Source of the DNA: Robiginitalea marina
GTDB lineage: Bacteria; Bacteroidota; Bacteroidia; Flavobacteriales; Flavobacteriaceae
Assembly: GCF_024006985.1 (NCBI RefSeq)
Contig: NZ_JAMXIB010000013.1
Coordinates: 1-64,000, forward strand
Direction: 5' to 3'
Length of the DNA: 64,000 nt
Each line of letters starts with the position of its first letter. Positions within the stretch are counted from its first letter, which is position 1. Below the pieces are notes generated by a model. That model did no database searches. It worked only from the letters and a program-made list of their open reading frames with translations, and was not told the origin of the DNA. The position numbers and the translations under genes were made by a program. Below, piece by piece: positions 54,499 through 62,967 of the stretch.

Positions 54499-56227
54499 CA
54501 AGGCCCCGGGTGGTCTGGGTGGCAATTTTCGCCTCCAGTTCGGACCGCCCGGCGCTCGCCTTGCAATGGGTATAGGCCTGGAAGGTATCGGCAAAGAGGT
54601 TTTCGGGCCCGATGTCTTCTATCAGCCTGCTGCTGTACAGGATGTCGCGCGTGGGCCCGATGGCGCCGGCCACGGCAAAGCGGATGCCCCGCTTGCGGAG
54701 TTCCTGCACCAGGGCGCGGAGCATGAAAACGGCCGTGCTGTCGATGTAGCTGATGGCCTCGGCGTTCAGGATCACATACTGCAGTCCCTCCCCCTTCTTG
54801 CGGACCTGCCGCTGGAGTTGCTCGCGGAAATAGTCGGTATTGCCAAAGAAGAGCTGCCCGTCAAAGCGGAGGATCAGGAATTGCGCCATGTCTTCCACGT
54901 CTTCGGCAAAGCGGTCCACGTTCCGGAAATAATTCGTCCCCCTGATCTTGCCCAAAATGGCGATGTGCGGCTTGGAGATCCGGTACACCAGCAACAGCAG
55001 GGATAAAAGCACGCCCAGCAGGATGCCCTCCCTGATCCCCATCCCCAGGGTCAGCACAAAGGTGACCAGGAGCAGGATAAATTCATCCTTGCGGTTCCTC
55101 CACAGCTGCAGGGGGTATTTCACGTCGATCAGGCCAAAAACCGCCACCATGATGATGGAGGCCAGCACGGCATTGGGCAGGTAATAGAAGGCCGGCGTCA
55201 AAAACAGCAGGGTCAGGGCCACCACCGCGCTGCTGACCAGGGCGGCCACCCCGGACCGGGCCCCGGCCTGGTCGTTCACCGCGGTACGGGAAAAGCCCCC
55301 CGTGGTCGGATACGACTGGAAAAAAGCGCCTGCGATGTTCGAGGCCCCCAACGCCACCAGCTCCTGGTTGGCATCGACCCGTTTTTCCCCTTTCTTTTCT
55401 TCCACGGCCTTGGCCACGGAAATCGCCTCCATAAAGGCGATCAGGGCCAGGGTCAGGGCAATGGGGAAGAGTTCGGAAATGCGGCTTACCTCAACCTCCG
55501 GCATCGTGGGGGCGGGAAGCCCCCCGGGTACCTCGCCCACAATTCTGACGCCCAGGTCGAAGAGCCCAAAGAAGTACACCGCCAGCACCCCGAGGACCAC
55601 GGCCACCAGGGCCGCCGGGATTTTGGGGTTTACCCGCTTCAGCCCGCTGATCAGGAAAATGGCCCCCAGGCCGATGGCCAGGGTGGTGAGGTTGGTGGTT
55701 GAAAGGGTTTTGGCGGCATTGGCCAGCAAAATATGTACCTGGTTGCTCCCGGCAATGTCGGTGCCCAGCAGGTGCTTGAGCTGGCTGAGCCCGATAATGA
55801 TGGCCGCGGCAGAGGTAAACCCGCTGATCACAGGGCGGGAGAGGAAGTTCACCAGGAAACCCATCCGCAGCAGGCCGAACCCCAGCTGCAGGGCCCCCAT
55901 AAAGAGCGCCAGGAAAACGGCCATGGCGATGTACTCTTCGATCCCGGAAAGGGCCAGGGCCCCCAGGCCAGAGGCGACCAGGAGGGAATCCATGGCCACC
56001 GGGCCCACGGAAAGCTGGGGCGAAGTCCCCATCAGGGCGTAAACGATCTGGGGCATCAGGGCGGCATACAGGCCAAAAACGGGTGGGAGGCCGGCAATCA
56101 TCGCATAAGCCATCCCCTGGGGGATGAGCATGATGCCCACGGTCAGGCCGGCAGACAGGTCACCGGAAAGCCATTCCTTCCGGTATCCGGGCAACCATTG
56201 CAGGATCGGGAAAAAGCGCTTCAGCAT
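54494..56227 (-). CDS. SulP-family (SLC26-type) anion permease with STAS domain
   Basis: A 577-residue transporter. The membrane part spans about residues 15-410, opening with the conserved GLTVGIMLIPQGMAYA. The C-terminal cytoplasmic STAS domain runs from about 435 to 550 (ILRFDGQLFFGNTDYF, AEAISYIDSTAVFMLRAL). SulP proteins carry sulfate, bicarbonate or other anions. In this island sulfate or sulfite movement is a reasonable guess. It lies 30 bp downstream of the Crp/Fnr gene on the same strand and is probably in its operon. Confidence 0.9.
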   Translation of the reverse strand: MLKRFFPILQWLPGYRKEWLSGDLSAGLTVGIMLIPQGMAYAMIAGLPPVFGLYAALMPQIVYALMGTSPQLSVGPVAMDSLLVASGLGALALSGIEEYIAMAVFLALFMGALQLGFGLLRMGFLVNFLSRPVISGFTSAAAIIIGLSQLKHLLGTDIAGSNQVHILLANAAKTLSTTNLTTLAIGLGAIFLISGLKRVNPKIPAALVAVVLGVLAVYFFGLFDLGVRIVGEVPGGLPAPTMPEVEVSRISELFPIALTLALIAFMEAISVAKAVEEKKGEKRVDANQELVALGASNIAGAFFQSYPTTGGFSRTAVNDQAGARSGVAALVSSAVVALTLLFLTPAFYYLPNAVLASIIMVAVFGLIDVKYPLQLWRNRKDEFILLLVTFVLTLGMGIREGILLGVLLSLLLLVYRISKPHIAILGKIRGTNYFRNVDRFAEDVEDMAQFLILRFDGQLFFGNTDYFREQLQRQVRKKGEGLQYVILNAEAISYIDSTAVFMLRALVQELRKRGIRFAVAGAIGPTRDILYSSRLIEDIGPENLFADTFQAYTHCKASAGRSELEAKIATQTTRGLV

Positions 56228-56257
56228 GGATTGGTTCTTTTCATCCCCCGCGAACCC

Positions 56258-56890
56258 TTAAAGGTCTAAAATCTTCAGGTAGTTGCGGTGGATTTCAATT
56301 TTGCCCATCTGCTCCAGTTTCTTCAGCAGGCGGGAAATCACCACCCGAGAGCTGTGAAGGTCATAGGCGATTTCCTGGTGGGTGTTGTGGATGATGGAAT
56401 CATGGTTTACCCGGGCTTTCTCGCGCAGGTAGTTCACCAGGCGCTCGTCCATGTTCAAAAAGGCGATGTTGTCTATGGCCTGTAACATCTCGTTGAGGCG
56501 GTTGTTATAGCTCTGGAAGACGAAATTCCGCCACGAGCGGTATTTGGCCGTCCATTCCTCCATTTTGCGGATGGGGATCATTATCAGTTTGGCATCGGTC
56601 TCGGCCACAGCCCGGATTTCGCTGCGGGCCTGCCCCATGCAGCAACTCATGGTCACCGAGCAGGTATCGCCCTGTTCCAGGTAATACAGGAGCAGCTCAT
56701 CGCCTTCAGGGTCTTCGCGCAGGACCTTGATCGCGCCCGAAATCAGCAGGGGCATCCCTTTGATGTATTCGCCGATCTCCATCAGCTTGTGCCCGGCCGG
56801 GACTTCCCGGTAGGTGCCCACCTGGGCGATCTCGTTGATGAGGGCTTCCTCGAAAAGGTTGCCATAGCTGGCCTTCAATTCCTGTATCAT
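56258..56890 (-). CDS. Crp/Fnr-family transcriptional regulator
   Basis: A 210-residue protein with a cyclic-nucleotide-binding-type beta-roll (about 20-115), a long dimer helix and a C-terminal winged helix. The recognition helix is SSRVVISRLLKKL (180-192); Val183 stands where E. coli CRP has Glu181. Three cysteines (77, 83, 84; GDTCSVTMSCCMG) lie near the ligand pocket and could sense persulfide, a metal or an iron-sulfur cluster. The Fnr N-terminal cysteines are absent. It is probably the activator that binds operators A-F. It overlaps the DUF983 gene (ATGA) and precedes sulP. Confidence 0.9.
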   Translation of the reverse strand: MIQELKASYGNLFEEALINEIAQVGTYREVPAGHKLMEIGEYIKGMPLLISGAIKVLREDPEGDELLLYYLEQGDTCSVTMSCCMGQARSEIRAVAETDAKLIMIPIRKMEEWTAKYRSWRNFVFQSYNNRLNEMLQAIDNIAFLNMDERLVNYLREKARVNHDSIIHNTHQEIAYDLHSSRVVISRLLKKLEQMGKIEIHRNYLKILDL

Positions 56891-57285
56891 GGGTGCAGGT
56901 TATCTTTTTGGGCTGCGGTTTGGTCGTATTTGAAAAAGAAATTCGCCCAGATGGATTTTGAAACGGCCCCGATATAGGGCATCAGGACCACCAGGGCGGC
57001 CACAATGGTCGCGAAAATCCCGGCGACCCCCAGGTCGAGGCCAAAGAGCAGGATCAGCACATACACCGCTACCCCTACGGCGACCCCCACCCCGTAGGAA
57101 ACGTACATAGAGCCGTAATAAAAACTGGGTTCCATGCGGTATTTCAACCCGCACTCCGGGCAGTGCTCCCGAACCCGGTTCATGCTGGAAAGGTTATAGG
57201 GGTGGTTTTCCAGAAAAGCGCCCTCGTGGCAACGCGGGCATTTCAGGAAGAGTATACTGTAGAGTTTTGAGCCTTTTCCAATCAT
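56887..57285 (-). CDS. DUF983 membrane protein with N-terminal zinc ribbon
   Basis: About 132 residues from ATG 57285. Two CxxC pairs (CPRC at 16-19 and CPEC at 42-45) form a zinc ribbon, followed by two membrane helices (about 60-100). The DUF983 family has no known role, though members often lie near respiratory genes. It is the first gene of the regulator operon, 18 bp past the -7 box, and overlaps the crp-like gene by four bases. Confidence 0.82.
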   Translation of the reverse strand: MIGKGSKLYSILFLKCPRCHEGAFLENHPYNLSSMNRVREHCPECGLKYRMEPSFYYGSMYVSYGVGVAVGVAVYVLILLFGLDLGVAGIFATIVAALVVLMPYIGAVSKSIWANFFFKYDQTAAQKDNLHP

Positions 57286-57302
57286 ACCATGCAATCAAGG
57301 TA

Positions 57303-57347
57303 CAAATTTACGGCTTCAGGAGCCAGCGGATTGTGACTTTTGTTACA
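57303..57347 (-). promoter_or_regulatory. Operator F and -7 box for the DUF983-crp-sulP operon
   Basis: On the minus strand TGTAACAAAAGTCACA (57347-57332) is followed after 21 bp by TAAATTTG (57310-57303), a full match to TAnnTTTG. The unit includes the Crp/Fnr gene, so the regulator is probably autoregulated. Confidence 0.78.
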
Positions 57348-57490
57348 TTCTGCCACACCCCCCGGTTTCAAGCCCCGGAAAGGGCGTCCCTGCCGCAGCG
57401 TTTGAATTCCATTGCCCACCGGGCACAGCGGATTCAGAAATTTTGAGTACTTTTTCAGGTGCGAAACCATTCCCTGCCAAATTTTTGACT

Positions 57491-60400
57491 ATGCGCTTTT
57501 TCCCCTCCCGCCTGGCTGGCTGGCTGCTGGCCCCGCTTCTTTTCCTTTCCGTTTCAAACGCCTTCTCCCAGGGCTTTAAGGGCTATTACCGCTACCCGGC
57601 CCTCCACAAGCAGCAAATCGTATTCACCGCGGAGGGAGACCTCTGGACCGTACCGCTGTCCGGCGGGCTGGCGCGCCGGCTGACCAGCCACCCCGAGGAG
57701 GAAACCCACCCGGCCTTCTCCCCCGACGGGACGACCATTGCCTTCACAGCCAGCTACGAAGGCCCGGCGGAGGTCTATACCATGCCGGCCGCGGGCGGCC
57801 TCCCCACCCGATGGACCTATGAACGGGAAGCCTCCATGGTGAACGGGTGGACCCCCGACGGCAGGGTAGCCTACCAGACCCGTGCCTATTCCCGGGTCCC
57901 CGATTTCCAGGTGGTCACCCTCTCCCCCGAAACCGGGGCGCGGGAGGCCATCCCCCTGAGCCAGGCTTCTGAAGCCTCCTTCGACGCTGCCGGCGAAACC
58001 GTCTATTTTGTCCGGCCGGCCTACCACCGGAATGTCACCAAGCGCTACAAGGGGGGCACCGCCCGCCAAATCTGGAAATTCAGCCAGGGAAGCCCGGAGG
58101 CCGTGCGCCTGACCCGTGAATACACGGGGGAAAGCCACCACCCCATGTGGTACCAGGGGCGGGTATACTTCATTTCAGACCGGGACGGCACCATGAACCT
58201 CTGGTCGATGGATGAAGACGGGAACGACCTGAGGCAGCATACGGTGCATATCGATTTCGATGTCCGCACCGCAACCCTTTCGGAAGGCAACATCGTTTAC
58301 CAGTGGGGGGCAGACCTGTGGGCATACAACATCGCCTCCGACGCCTACAACAAAGTGGAAATCAGCCTGACTTCCGACCTCGACCAGCTTCGCGAAAAAT
58401 GGGAGGAAAACCCGGCCCGGTATATTACCCATGTGAGCCCCGACCCCAAAGGGGAAAAAATTGCCATCACCTCCCGGGGTCGTGTCTTTGTGGCCCCTGC
58501 AGGGAGCGGCCGCTTTGTGGACTTCACCGGCAAAAGCCAGGTGCGGTACCGCGATGCCGTGTTTTCCCACGACGGGAAGGACCTGCTGGTACTCTCCGAC
58601 GAAAGCGGGGAGTTTGAGTTCGTCCGGTTACCGGCCAATGGCATCGGGCCTGAAAAAGCCATCACCCGCGACGGGGAAATCCTCCGGTTCGAAGGGGTCC
58701 CCTCCCCTGACGGCAGGGGGCTTGCTTATAAAGACCTTCTCGAGCGTATGTACATCCTCGACCTGAATACCGGCATCAGCACCCAGGTGTCCTCCGCCGA
58801 CAACTATGTGGGCAACCCTGCCTGGTCGCCCGACGGGCAATGGCTTGCCTTCGAGGAAACCGCCGACAACCTGATGACCCGCATTGTCCTGTACCACCTG
58901 CCGGGGAAAAAAGCGCATTACCTCACCACCGACCGGGCCAACTCGGTAAGCCCGCAATGGAGCCGCGACGGAAAGTTCATCTATTTCCTTTCCGACCGGA
59001 GCTTTACCTCCCTGGTGGGTTCCCCCTGGGGGCCCCGCCAACCGGAGCCCTATTTCGACGCCAAATTCAAGCTCTACCATGTACCCCTGCAAGCGGGTAC
59101 CCGGTCGCCCTTCCAGCCGGGGGACGAACTGAACCCCGAACCGGAAAAGGAGGCCAAAGACGGAAAGGCCGAGACCCCCCCAACCGTGCGCATCGACCTG
59201 GAGGGGCTGGCGCAACGCCTGCTGGAAGTGCCCGTACCCGCGGGGAACTACAGCAACCTCAGCCTAGGGGCTTCCACCCTGTACCTGCAACAGGAGGGTA
59301 CCGGCCTGGACGCAAAAACGGACCTGATGGCCGTGAAGATGGCCAATGAGGACGTAAAACTGCTGCCCATCGCAAAAGACATCCGCAGCTATACCCTCAC
59401 CGCTGACGGGGAAAAGCTCCTGCTGCGCAAGGGAAGCAATTTCTACATGGTCGAGGCCGGGGATTCGGAAGTAGAAGACCTCGACAAGGCACAGATTTCC
59501 CTGAAGGGGTGGAAGTTCCCCATTACCCCCCGGGACGAATGGCGGCAGCTCTACACCGACGCCTGGCGGATGGAACGCGACTACTTCTACGACAAAAACA
59601 TGCACGGGGTCGACTGGGATGCCATGCACGCCAAATACCTCCCCCTGGTCGACCGGGTCACCACCCGCGAGGAACTTTCGGACCTGATCGGCCGTTTTGT
59701 GGGGGAACTCTCGGCCCTGCATACCAGCGTGCGGGGGGGGGATGTGCGCAGCGACGAGAAAAATATCGAAGTAGCCAGCCTGGGGGCCGTCTTCAGCCGG
59801 GATGAAGCCGGGGGCGGGTTCCGGATCGACCGCATCTACCGGGCGGACCCCGATTACCCCGAGGAGAAATCGCCCCTCGACCAGCCCGGCCTGAACCTGA
59901 AGGAAGGGGATGTCATCACCTCGGTGAACGGGAAGCCCTCCCTGGAAGCCCGCGATATGGGGGAACTGATCCGCAACCAGGAAGGCCGGCAGGTGAGGCT
60001 GCGGGTGAAACAGCCCGAAGGGGTTCGCGACCTGATTGTGGTACCCCTGGGCAACGACTACAACCTCCGGTACCGCGACTGGGAATACGCCAACCGCCTG
60101 CAGGTGGAAGCAGCCACCGAAAACCAGGTGGGCTACCTGCACCTCAGGGCCATGGGCAGCGACGATATCAGCCAGTTCTACCGGGAATTCTACCCTGTCT
60201 TTGACCGGCAGGGCCTGATCATCGACGTGCGATATAATTTCGGGGGGAACATCGACAGCTTCATCCTGGAAAAGCTCCTGCGCAAGGCCTGGATGTACTG
60301 GGCCACCCGCAGCGGCAAACCCACCTGGAACATGCAGTACGCCTTCCGGGGCCACATGGTGGTGCTGGTGAACGAGAATACCTATTCCGATGGGGAGGCC

Positions 60401-60745
60401 TTTGCCGACGGCTTTAAAAAGCTCGGGATGGGCACCACCATCGGTACCCGCACCTGGGGGGGCGAAATCTGGCTGAGCAGCGCCAACCGCCTGAGCGACG
60501 GCGGTTTGGCCCGCGCCCCCATGATGGGCGTCTATGGCGAAAACGGACAATGGCTTATCGAAGGGCATGGCTTCGAACCCGACATCGTGGTCGACAACCT
60601 CCCCCATGCCACCTTCAACGGGAAGGATGCCCAGCTGGAGCGGGCCATTAAGGTGCTGCAGGAACAAATCCGCAAAGACCCTCGGCCGGTGCCCCCGCCC
60701 CCGCCATTCCCAGATAAGTCCTTCGGGAACAACAAAAAGCAATAA
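57491..60745 (+). CDS. Tricorn-protease-like S41 peptidase with PDZ domain
   Basis: A 1084-residue protein from ATG 57491 with a signal peptide (MRFFPSRLAGWLLAPLLF, ending AFSQ). Residues about 25-650 hold propeller repeats of PD40/WD40 type (HPAFSPDGTTIAF, NPAWSPDGQWLAF, SPQWSRDGKFIYF). A helical core follows near 690-760, a PDZ domain at about 774-843, and the S41 catalytic part at about 876-1060, with the serine near 965 in NTYSDGEAF. It is periplasmic, unlike cytoplasmic archaeal tricorn, and probably degrades peptides. The 20-bp gap to the next gene suggests an operon. Confidence 0.9.
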   Translation: MRFFPSRLAGWLLAPLLFLSVSNAFSQGFKGYYRYPALHKQQIVFTAEGDLWTVPLSGGLARRLTSHPEEETHPAFSPDGTTIAFTASYEGPAEVYTMPAAGGLPTRWTYEREASMVNGWTPDGRVAYQTRAYSRVPDFQVVTLSPETGAREAIPLSQASEASFDAAGETVYFVRPAYHRNVTKRYKGGTARQIWKFSQGSPEAVRLTREYTGESHHPMWYQGRVYFISDRDGTMNLWSMDEDGNDLRQHTVHIDFDVRTATLSEGNIVYQWGADLWAYNIASDAYNKVEISLTSDLDQLREKWEENPARYITHVSPDPKGEKIAITSRGRVFVAPAGSGRFVDFTGKSQVRYRDAVFSHDGKDLLVLSDESGEFEFVRLPANGIGPEKAITRDGEILRFEGVPSPDGRGLAYKDLLERMYILDLNTGISTQVSSADNYVGNPAWSPDGQWLAFEETADNLMTRIVLYHLPGKKAHYLTTDRANSVSPQWSRDGKFIYFLSDRSFTSLVGSPWGPRQPEPYFDAKFKLYHVPLQAGTRSPFQPGDELNPEPEKEAKDGKAETPPTVRIDLEGLAQRLLEVPVPAGNYSNLSLGASTLYLQQEGTGLDAKTDLMAVKMANEDVKLLPIAKDIRSYTLTADGEKLLLRKGSNFYMVEAGDSEVEDLDKAQISLKGWKFPITPRDEWRQLYTDAWRMERDYFYDKNMHGVDWDAMHAKYLPLVDRVTTREELSDLIGRFVGELSALHTSVRGGDVRSDEKNIEVASLGAVFSRDEAGGGFRIDRIYRADPDYPEEKSPLDQPGLNLKEGDVITSVNGKPSLEARDMGELIRNQEGRQVRLRVKQPEGVRDLIVVPLGNDYNLRYRDWEYANRLQVEAATENQVGYLHLRAMGSDDISQFYREFYPVFDRQGLIIDVRYNFGGNIDSFILEKLLRKAWMYWATRSGKPTWNMQYAFRGHMVVLVNENTYSDGEAFADGFKKLGMGTTIGTRTWGGEIWLSSANRLSDGGLARAPMMGVYGENGQWLIEGHGFEPDIVVDNLPHATFNGKDAQLERAIKVLQEQIRKDPRPVPPPPPFPDKSFGNNKKQ

Positions 60746-60765
60746 CCCCTTACCAAAAAACCCCC

Positions 60766-62121
60766 ATGAGAAGAATCCTAATTGCGGCTATCTGCCTTGT
60801 GTTAACCGGATCGGCCTGTAAGGGGCCCGCCCCGGAGGCCCCAACCACCCCCCTGACGGCCTTTGCCGATTCTCTCTTTCAGCAGGCCATAGACAGTTCC
60901 TTTATCGCCGGGGCCTCGGTAATCGTGCACCAGGAGGGGAAGGACCTCCTGAACCGCTCCTACGGCTATGCCAGCCTGGAGCTGCAGGCCCCCATCCCTG
61001 AGGGAGCCTCCTTCGAGATCGGGTCCGTCACCAAACAGTTTACGGCGGCGGCCATCCTGAAACTGGCCTCCGAAGGCGCCCTTTCGCTCGACGACGATTT
61101 TACCGACTATGTGCCCTTTGAAACGGGCGGGCGGGAAATCAGCATCAGGCGGTTGCTCGACCACACTTCGGGCATCCCCGGGTATACCGAAATGGAGGAA
61201 TTCTGGAATTTGTCCATCTCCGTGCACCCGAGGGATTCGCTCCTCCGCCTGGTGGAAACCAAACCCTTCCTCTTTGAGCCGGGGGAACTGCAGATCTACA
61301 ACAATACCGGGTACTTCCTCCTTGGCCTGATCGTCGAAAAGGCCAGTGGCATGGACTATGAAGCCTACCTCGACCAGGCCTTCTTCACCCCCCTGGGCAT
61401 GGACCACACCTATTATTGCTCCACGGAAAAAGTAGTGCCCGGAAAGGTATATGGCTATAACTACACCCCGGAAGGGTTGCAGCAAAAACCCTACCTGGTC
61501 CATACCTGGCCTTATGCCGCCGGGTCGCTTTGTTCCACGGCCGAAGACCTGCTCACCTGGCTGAAGGCCCTGCACGGGGGCAAGGTTTTGGGGCCGGAGG
61601 CGTACCAGCTGCTCATCTCCCCCGAACCGCTGAACGACGGATCGCCCCTGAGGTATGCCAAGGGATTGTCGGTCTTCAATGACTTTGGCCACCGGCATAT
61701 CGGGCATGGGGGGGGCATCCACGGGTTCCTTTCGGAAACACGGTACTACCCCGACAGCGACCTCTATGTGGTTAGCCTGGTCAATACCACGGGGCCCAAA
61801 GGGGCCGGGTATTTTGCTGAAGAACTGGCCTGGCAGGTGCTCGACAAACAGGACTATCCGGCTGTGCCCTTCGACCTGGACCCGGCCCCCCTTACCGGCA
61901 CCTTCCGGGGGGTGGTCAGGGGACGCACCCTGCAGGTCCATTTCACCCCCACCGATGCCGGGCTGCTGGTGCTCCCCGAAGGGGAAAAAGAAGCCGACAC
62001 TTTAAAACCCTACATCGGGGATGCCACCTGGATGGATGGGAACAACAGCCTCCGCTTCCAAAACGGCGCCTGGCGGATCGACCAGATAGGCGGGTATTAC
62101 GTGCTTGAGCGGGTGGAGTAG
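60766..62121 (+). CDS. Beta-lactamase-fold serine hydrolase, lipoprotein
   Basis: A 451-residue class C beta-lactamase/esterase-fold protein. The lipobox ends at Cys18 (LTGSAC). Catalytic motifs are SVTK (Ser87, Lys90), Y-x-N (Tyr178-Asn180) and HGGGIHG near 316 in place of KTG. A small C-terminal beta-domain follows from about 370. It is more likely a peptidase or esterase than a resistance enzyme. It follows the tricorn-like gene by 20 bp. Confidence 0.88.
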   Translation: MRRILIAAICLVLTGSACKGPAPEAPTTPLTAFADSLFQQAIDSSFIAGASVIVHQEGKDLLNRSYGYASLELQAPIPEGASFEIGSVTKQFTAAAILKLASEGALSLDDDFTDYVPFETGGREISIRRLLDHTSGIPGYTEMEEFWNLSISVHPRDSLLRLVETKPFLFEPGELQIYNNTGYFLLGLIVEKASGMDYEAYLDQAFFTPLGMDHTYYCSTEKVVPGKVYGYNYTPEGLQQKPYLVHTWPYAAGSLCSTAEDLLTWLKALHGGKVLGPEAYQLLISPEPLNDGSPLRYAKGLSVFNDFGHRHIGHGGGIHGFLSETRYYPDSDLYVVSLVNTTGPKGAGYFAEELAWQVLDKQDYPAVPFDLDPAPLTGTFRGVVRGRTLQVHFTPTDAGLLVLPEGEKEADTLKPYIGDATWMDGNNSLRFQNGAWRIDQIGGYYVLERVE

Positions 62122-62142
62122 GGTTGCTCCCGTTGGGGGCAG

Positions 62143-62480
62143 TGTCATTTCGAAGGAGCCCCGATAGCTATCGGGACGACTGAGAAATCTCTCCTAAGAA
62201 GCGCTCCACGGTCCCCTCCTCCGGAGGGGATTTAGGGGTGGGTTCCCAAAGACCTGCACACCATTGATGAGAAATCTCACCTAAGAAGCCCTGCACGGTC
62301 CCCTCCTCCGGAGGGGATTTAGGGGTGGGTTCCAAAAGACCTGCACATCATTCATGGGATTTCTCACCCCTGAAGTAGAGCGAAGCTCACTTCAGGGGGT
62401 TCGAAATGACATGTGCACTCGATCGGTGTCATTTCGAAGGAGGACCGGAGGGCCGACTGAGAAACCTCACCAAGCGGCAC
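62143..62480. repeat. Block of intergenic repeats
   Basis: TGTCATTTCGAAGGAG occurs at 62143 and 62427, and its reverse complement near 62400-62412. A unit of about 85 bp (CTAAGAAG..., the CCCCTCCTCCGGAGGGG palindrome, TTTAGGGGTGGG, ACCTGCACA) is repeated in tandem from 62193 and 62281. At 62367-62398 a hairpin CCCCTGAAGT-A-GAGC-GAA-GCTC-ACTTCAGGGG forms. GAGAAATCTC segments recur. These resemble REP-like elements common between flavobacterial genes. No coding sequence is supported in 62122-62630. Confidence 0.85.
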
Positions 62481-62630
62481 CTGCCCATCATTGATGAGAT
62501 TTAAGGCCACATCCCACCCCCATTCCGCCGGAAATCGCTACCTTAAACCCTGTTCGCGCCCTGCCCTAAGGAAAGGACCCCCGGCGTTTCGGCCTCAGGG
62601 GCATGCAAAGGCGCATTAAACCTCCGCACT

Positions 62631-62822
62631 ATGGGAATATTCTGGGACCTCATGCAACAGGACGAGCTGGACAAGCAGGAAAAAAAAGCGAACAACCTGG
62701 AAGACCGGGTGGCGCAGCTCGAAACGGACCTCGCCGCCACGCGGGAGCTGCTCCGAAAAACCCTGGGGGCCCTGGAACAACACGTTTCCCGCGATATAGA
62801 CGGGGACGGGATTACCGGCTAG
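62631..62822 (+). CDS. Small coiled-coil protein, unknown function
   Basis: A 63-residue protein from ATG 62631. Residues about 10-52 form a charged heptad pattern (LEDRVAQLETDLAATRELL) predicting a coiled coil. It ends in DIDGDGITG, which resembles a lone calcium-loop-like motif. It is cytoplasmic with no signal. The 38-codon gene follows after 28 bp and then the permease, so it may head that operon. Confidence 0.65.
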   Translation: MGIFWDLMQQDELDKQEKKANNLEDRVAQLETDLAATRELLRKTLGALEQHVSRDIDGDGITG

Positions 62823-62850
62823 GCCCTGATACCCTTAAAACGAAACACCG

Positions 62851-62967
62851 GTGGAGGCCATTGATCTCATTACCCTTATCGCCATTATCCTGTTTGCCCG
62901 GCTGGGTATACGGTTACTGCGGGAGTACCTGAAAGGCCGGAAAAACAACGATCGGGAAGACCCATGA
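62851..62967 (+). CDS. Small single-pass membrane protein (38 aa)
   Basis: A GTG-started frame of 38 codons plus stop. It begins with Glu-Ala-Ile-Asp after the start, then a hydrophobic stretch (LITLIAIILFARLGIRLL, residues 6-23) and a charged tail (REYLKGRKNNDREDP). Its TGA overlaps the ATG of the permease (ATGA), which supports translation and coupling. It could be a small accessory subunit of the transporter. No family is recognised. Confidence 0.5.
   Translation: MEAIDLITLIAIILFARLGIRLLREYLKGRKNNDREDP

Noticed and set aside
60766-62121. Antibiotic-resistance beta-lactamase
   Set aside because: The SxxK and YxN motifs are present but the KTG triad is replaced by HGG, and it is a lipoprotein beside a peptidase. 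The fold is shared by esterases and peptidases, so resistance is not supported.
62122-62630. Insertion sequence or mobile element remnant
   Set aside because: Repeats are short and palindromic, with no transposase frame and no terminal inverted repeats around a gene. They fit intergenic REP-like elements better.
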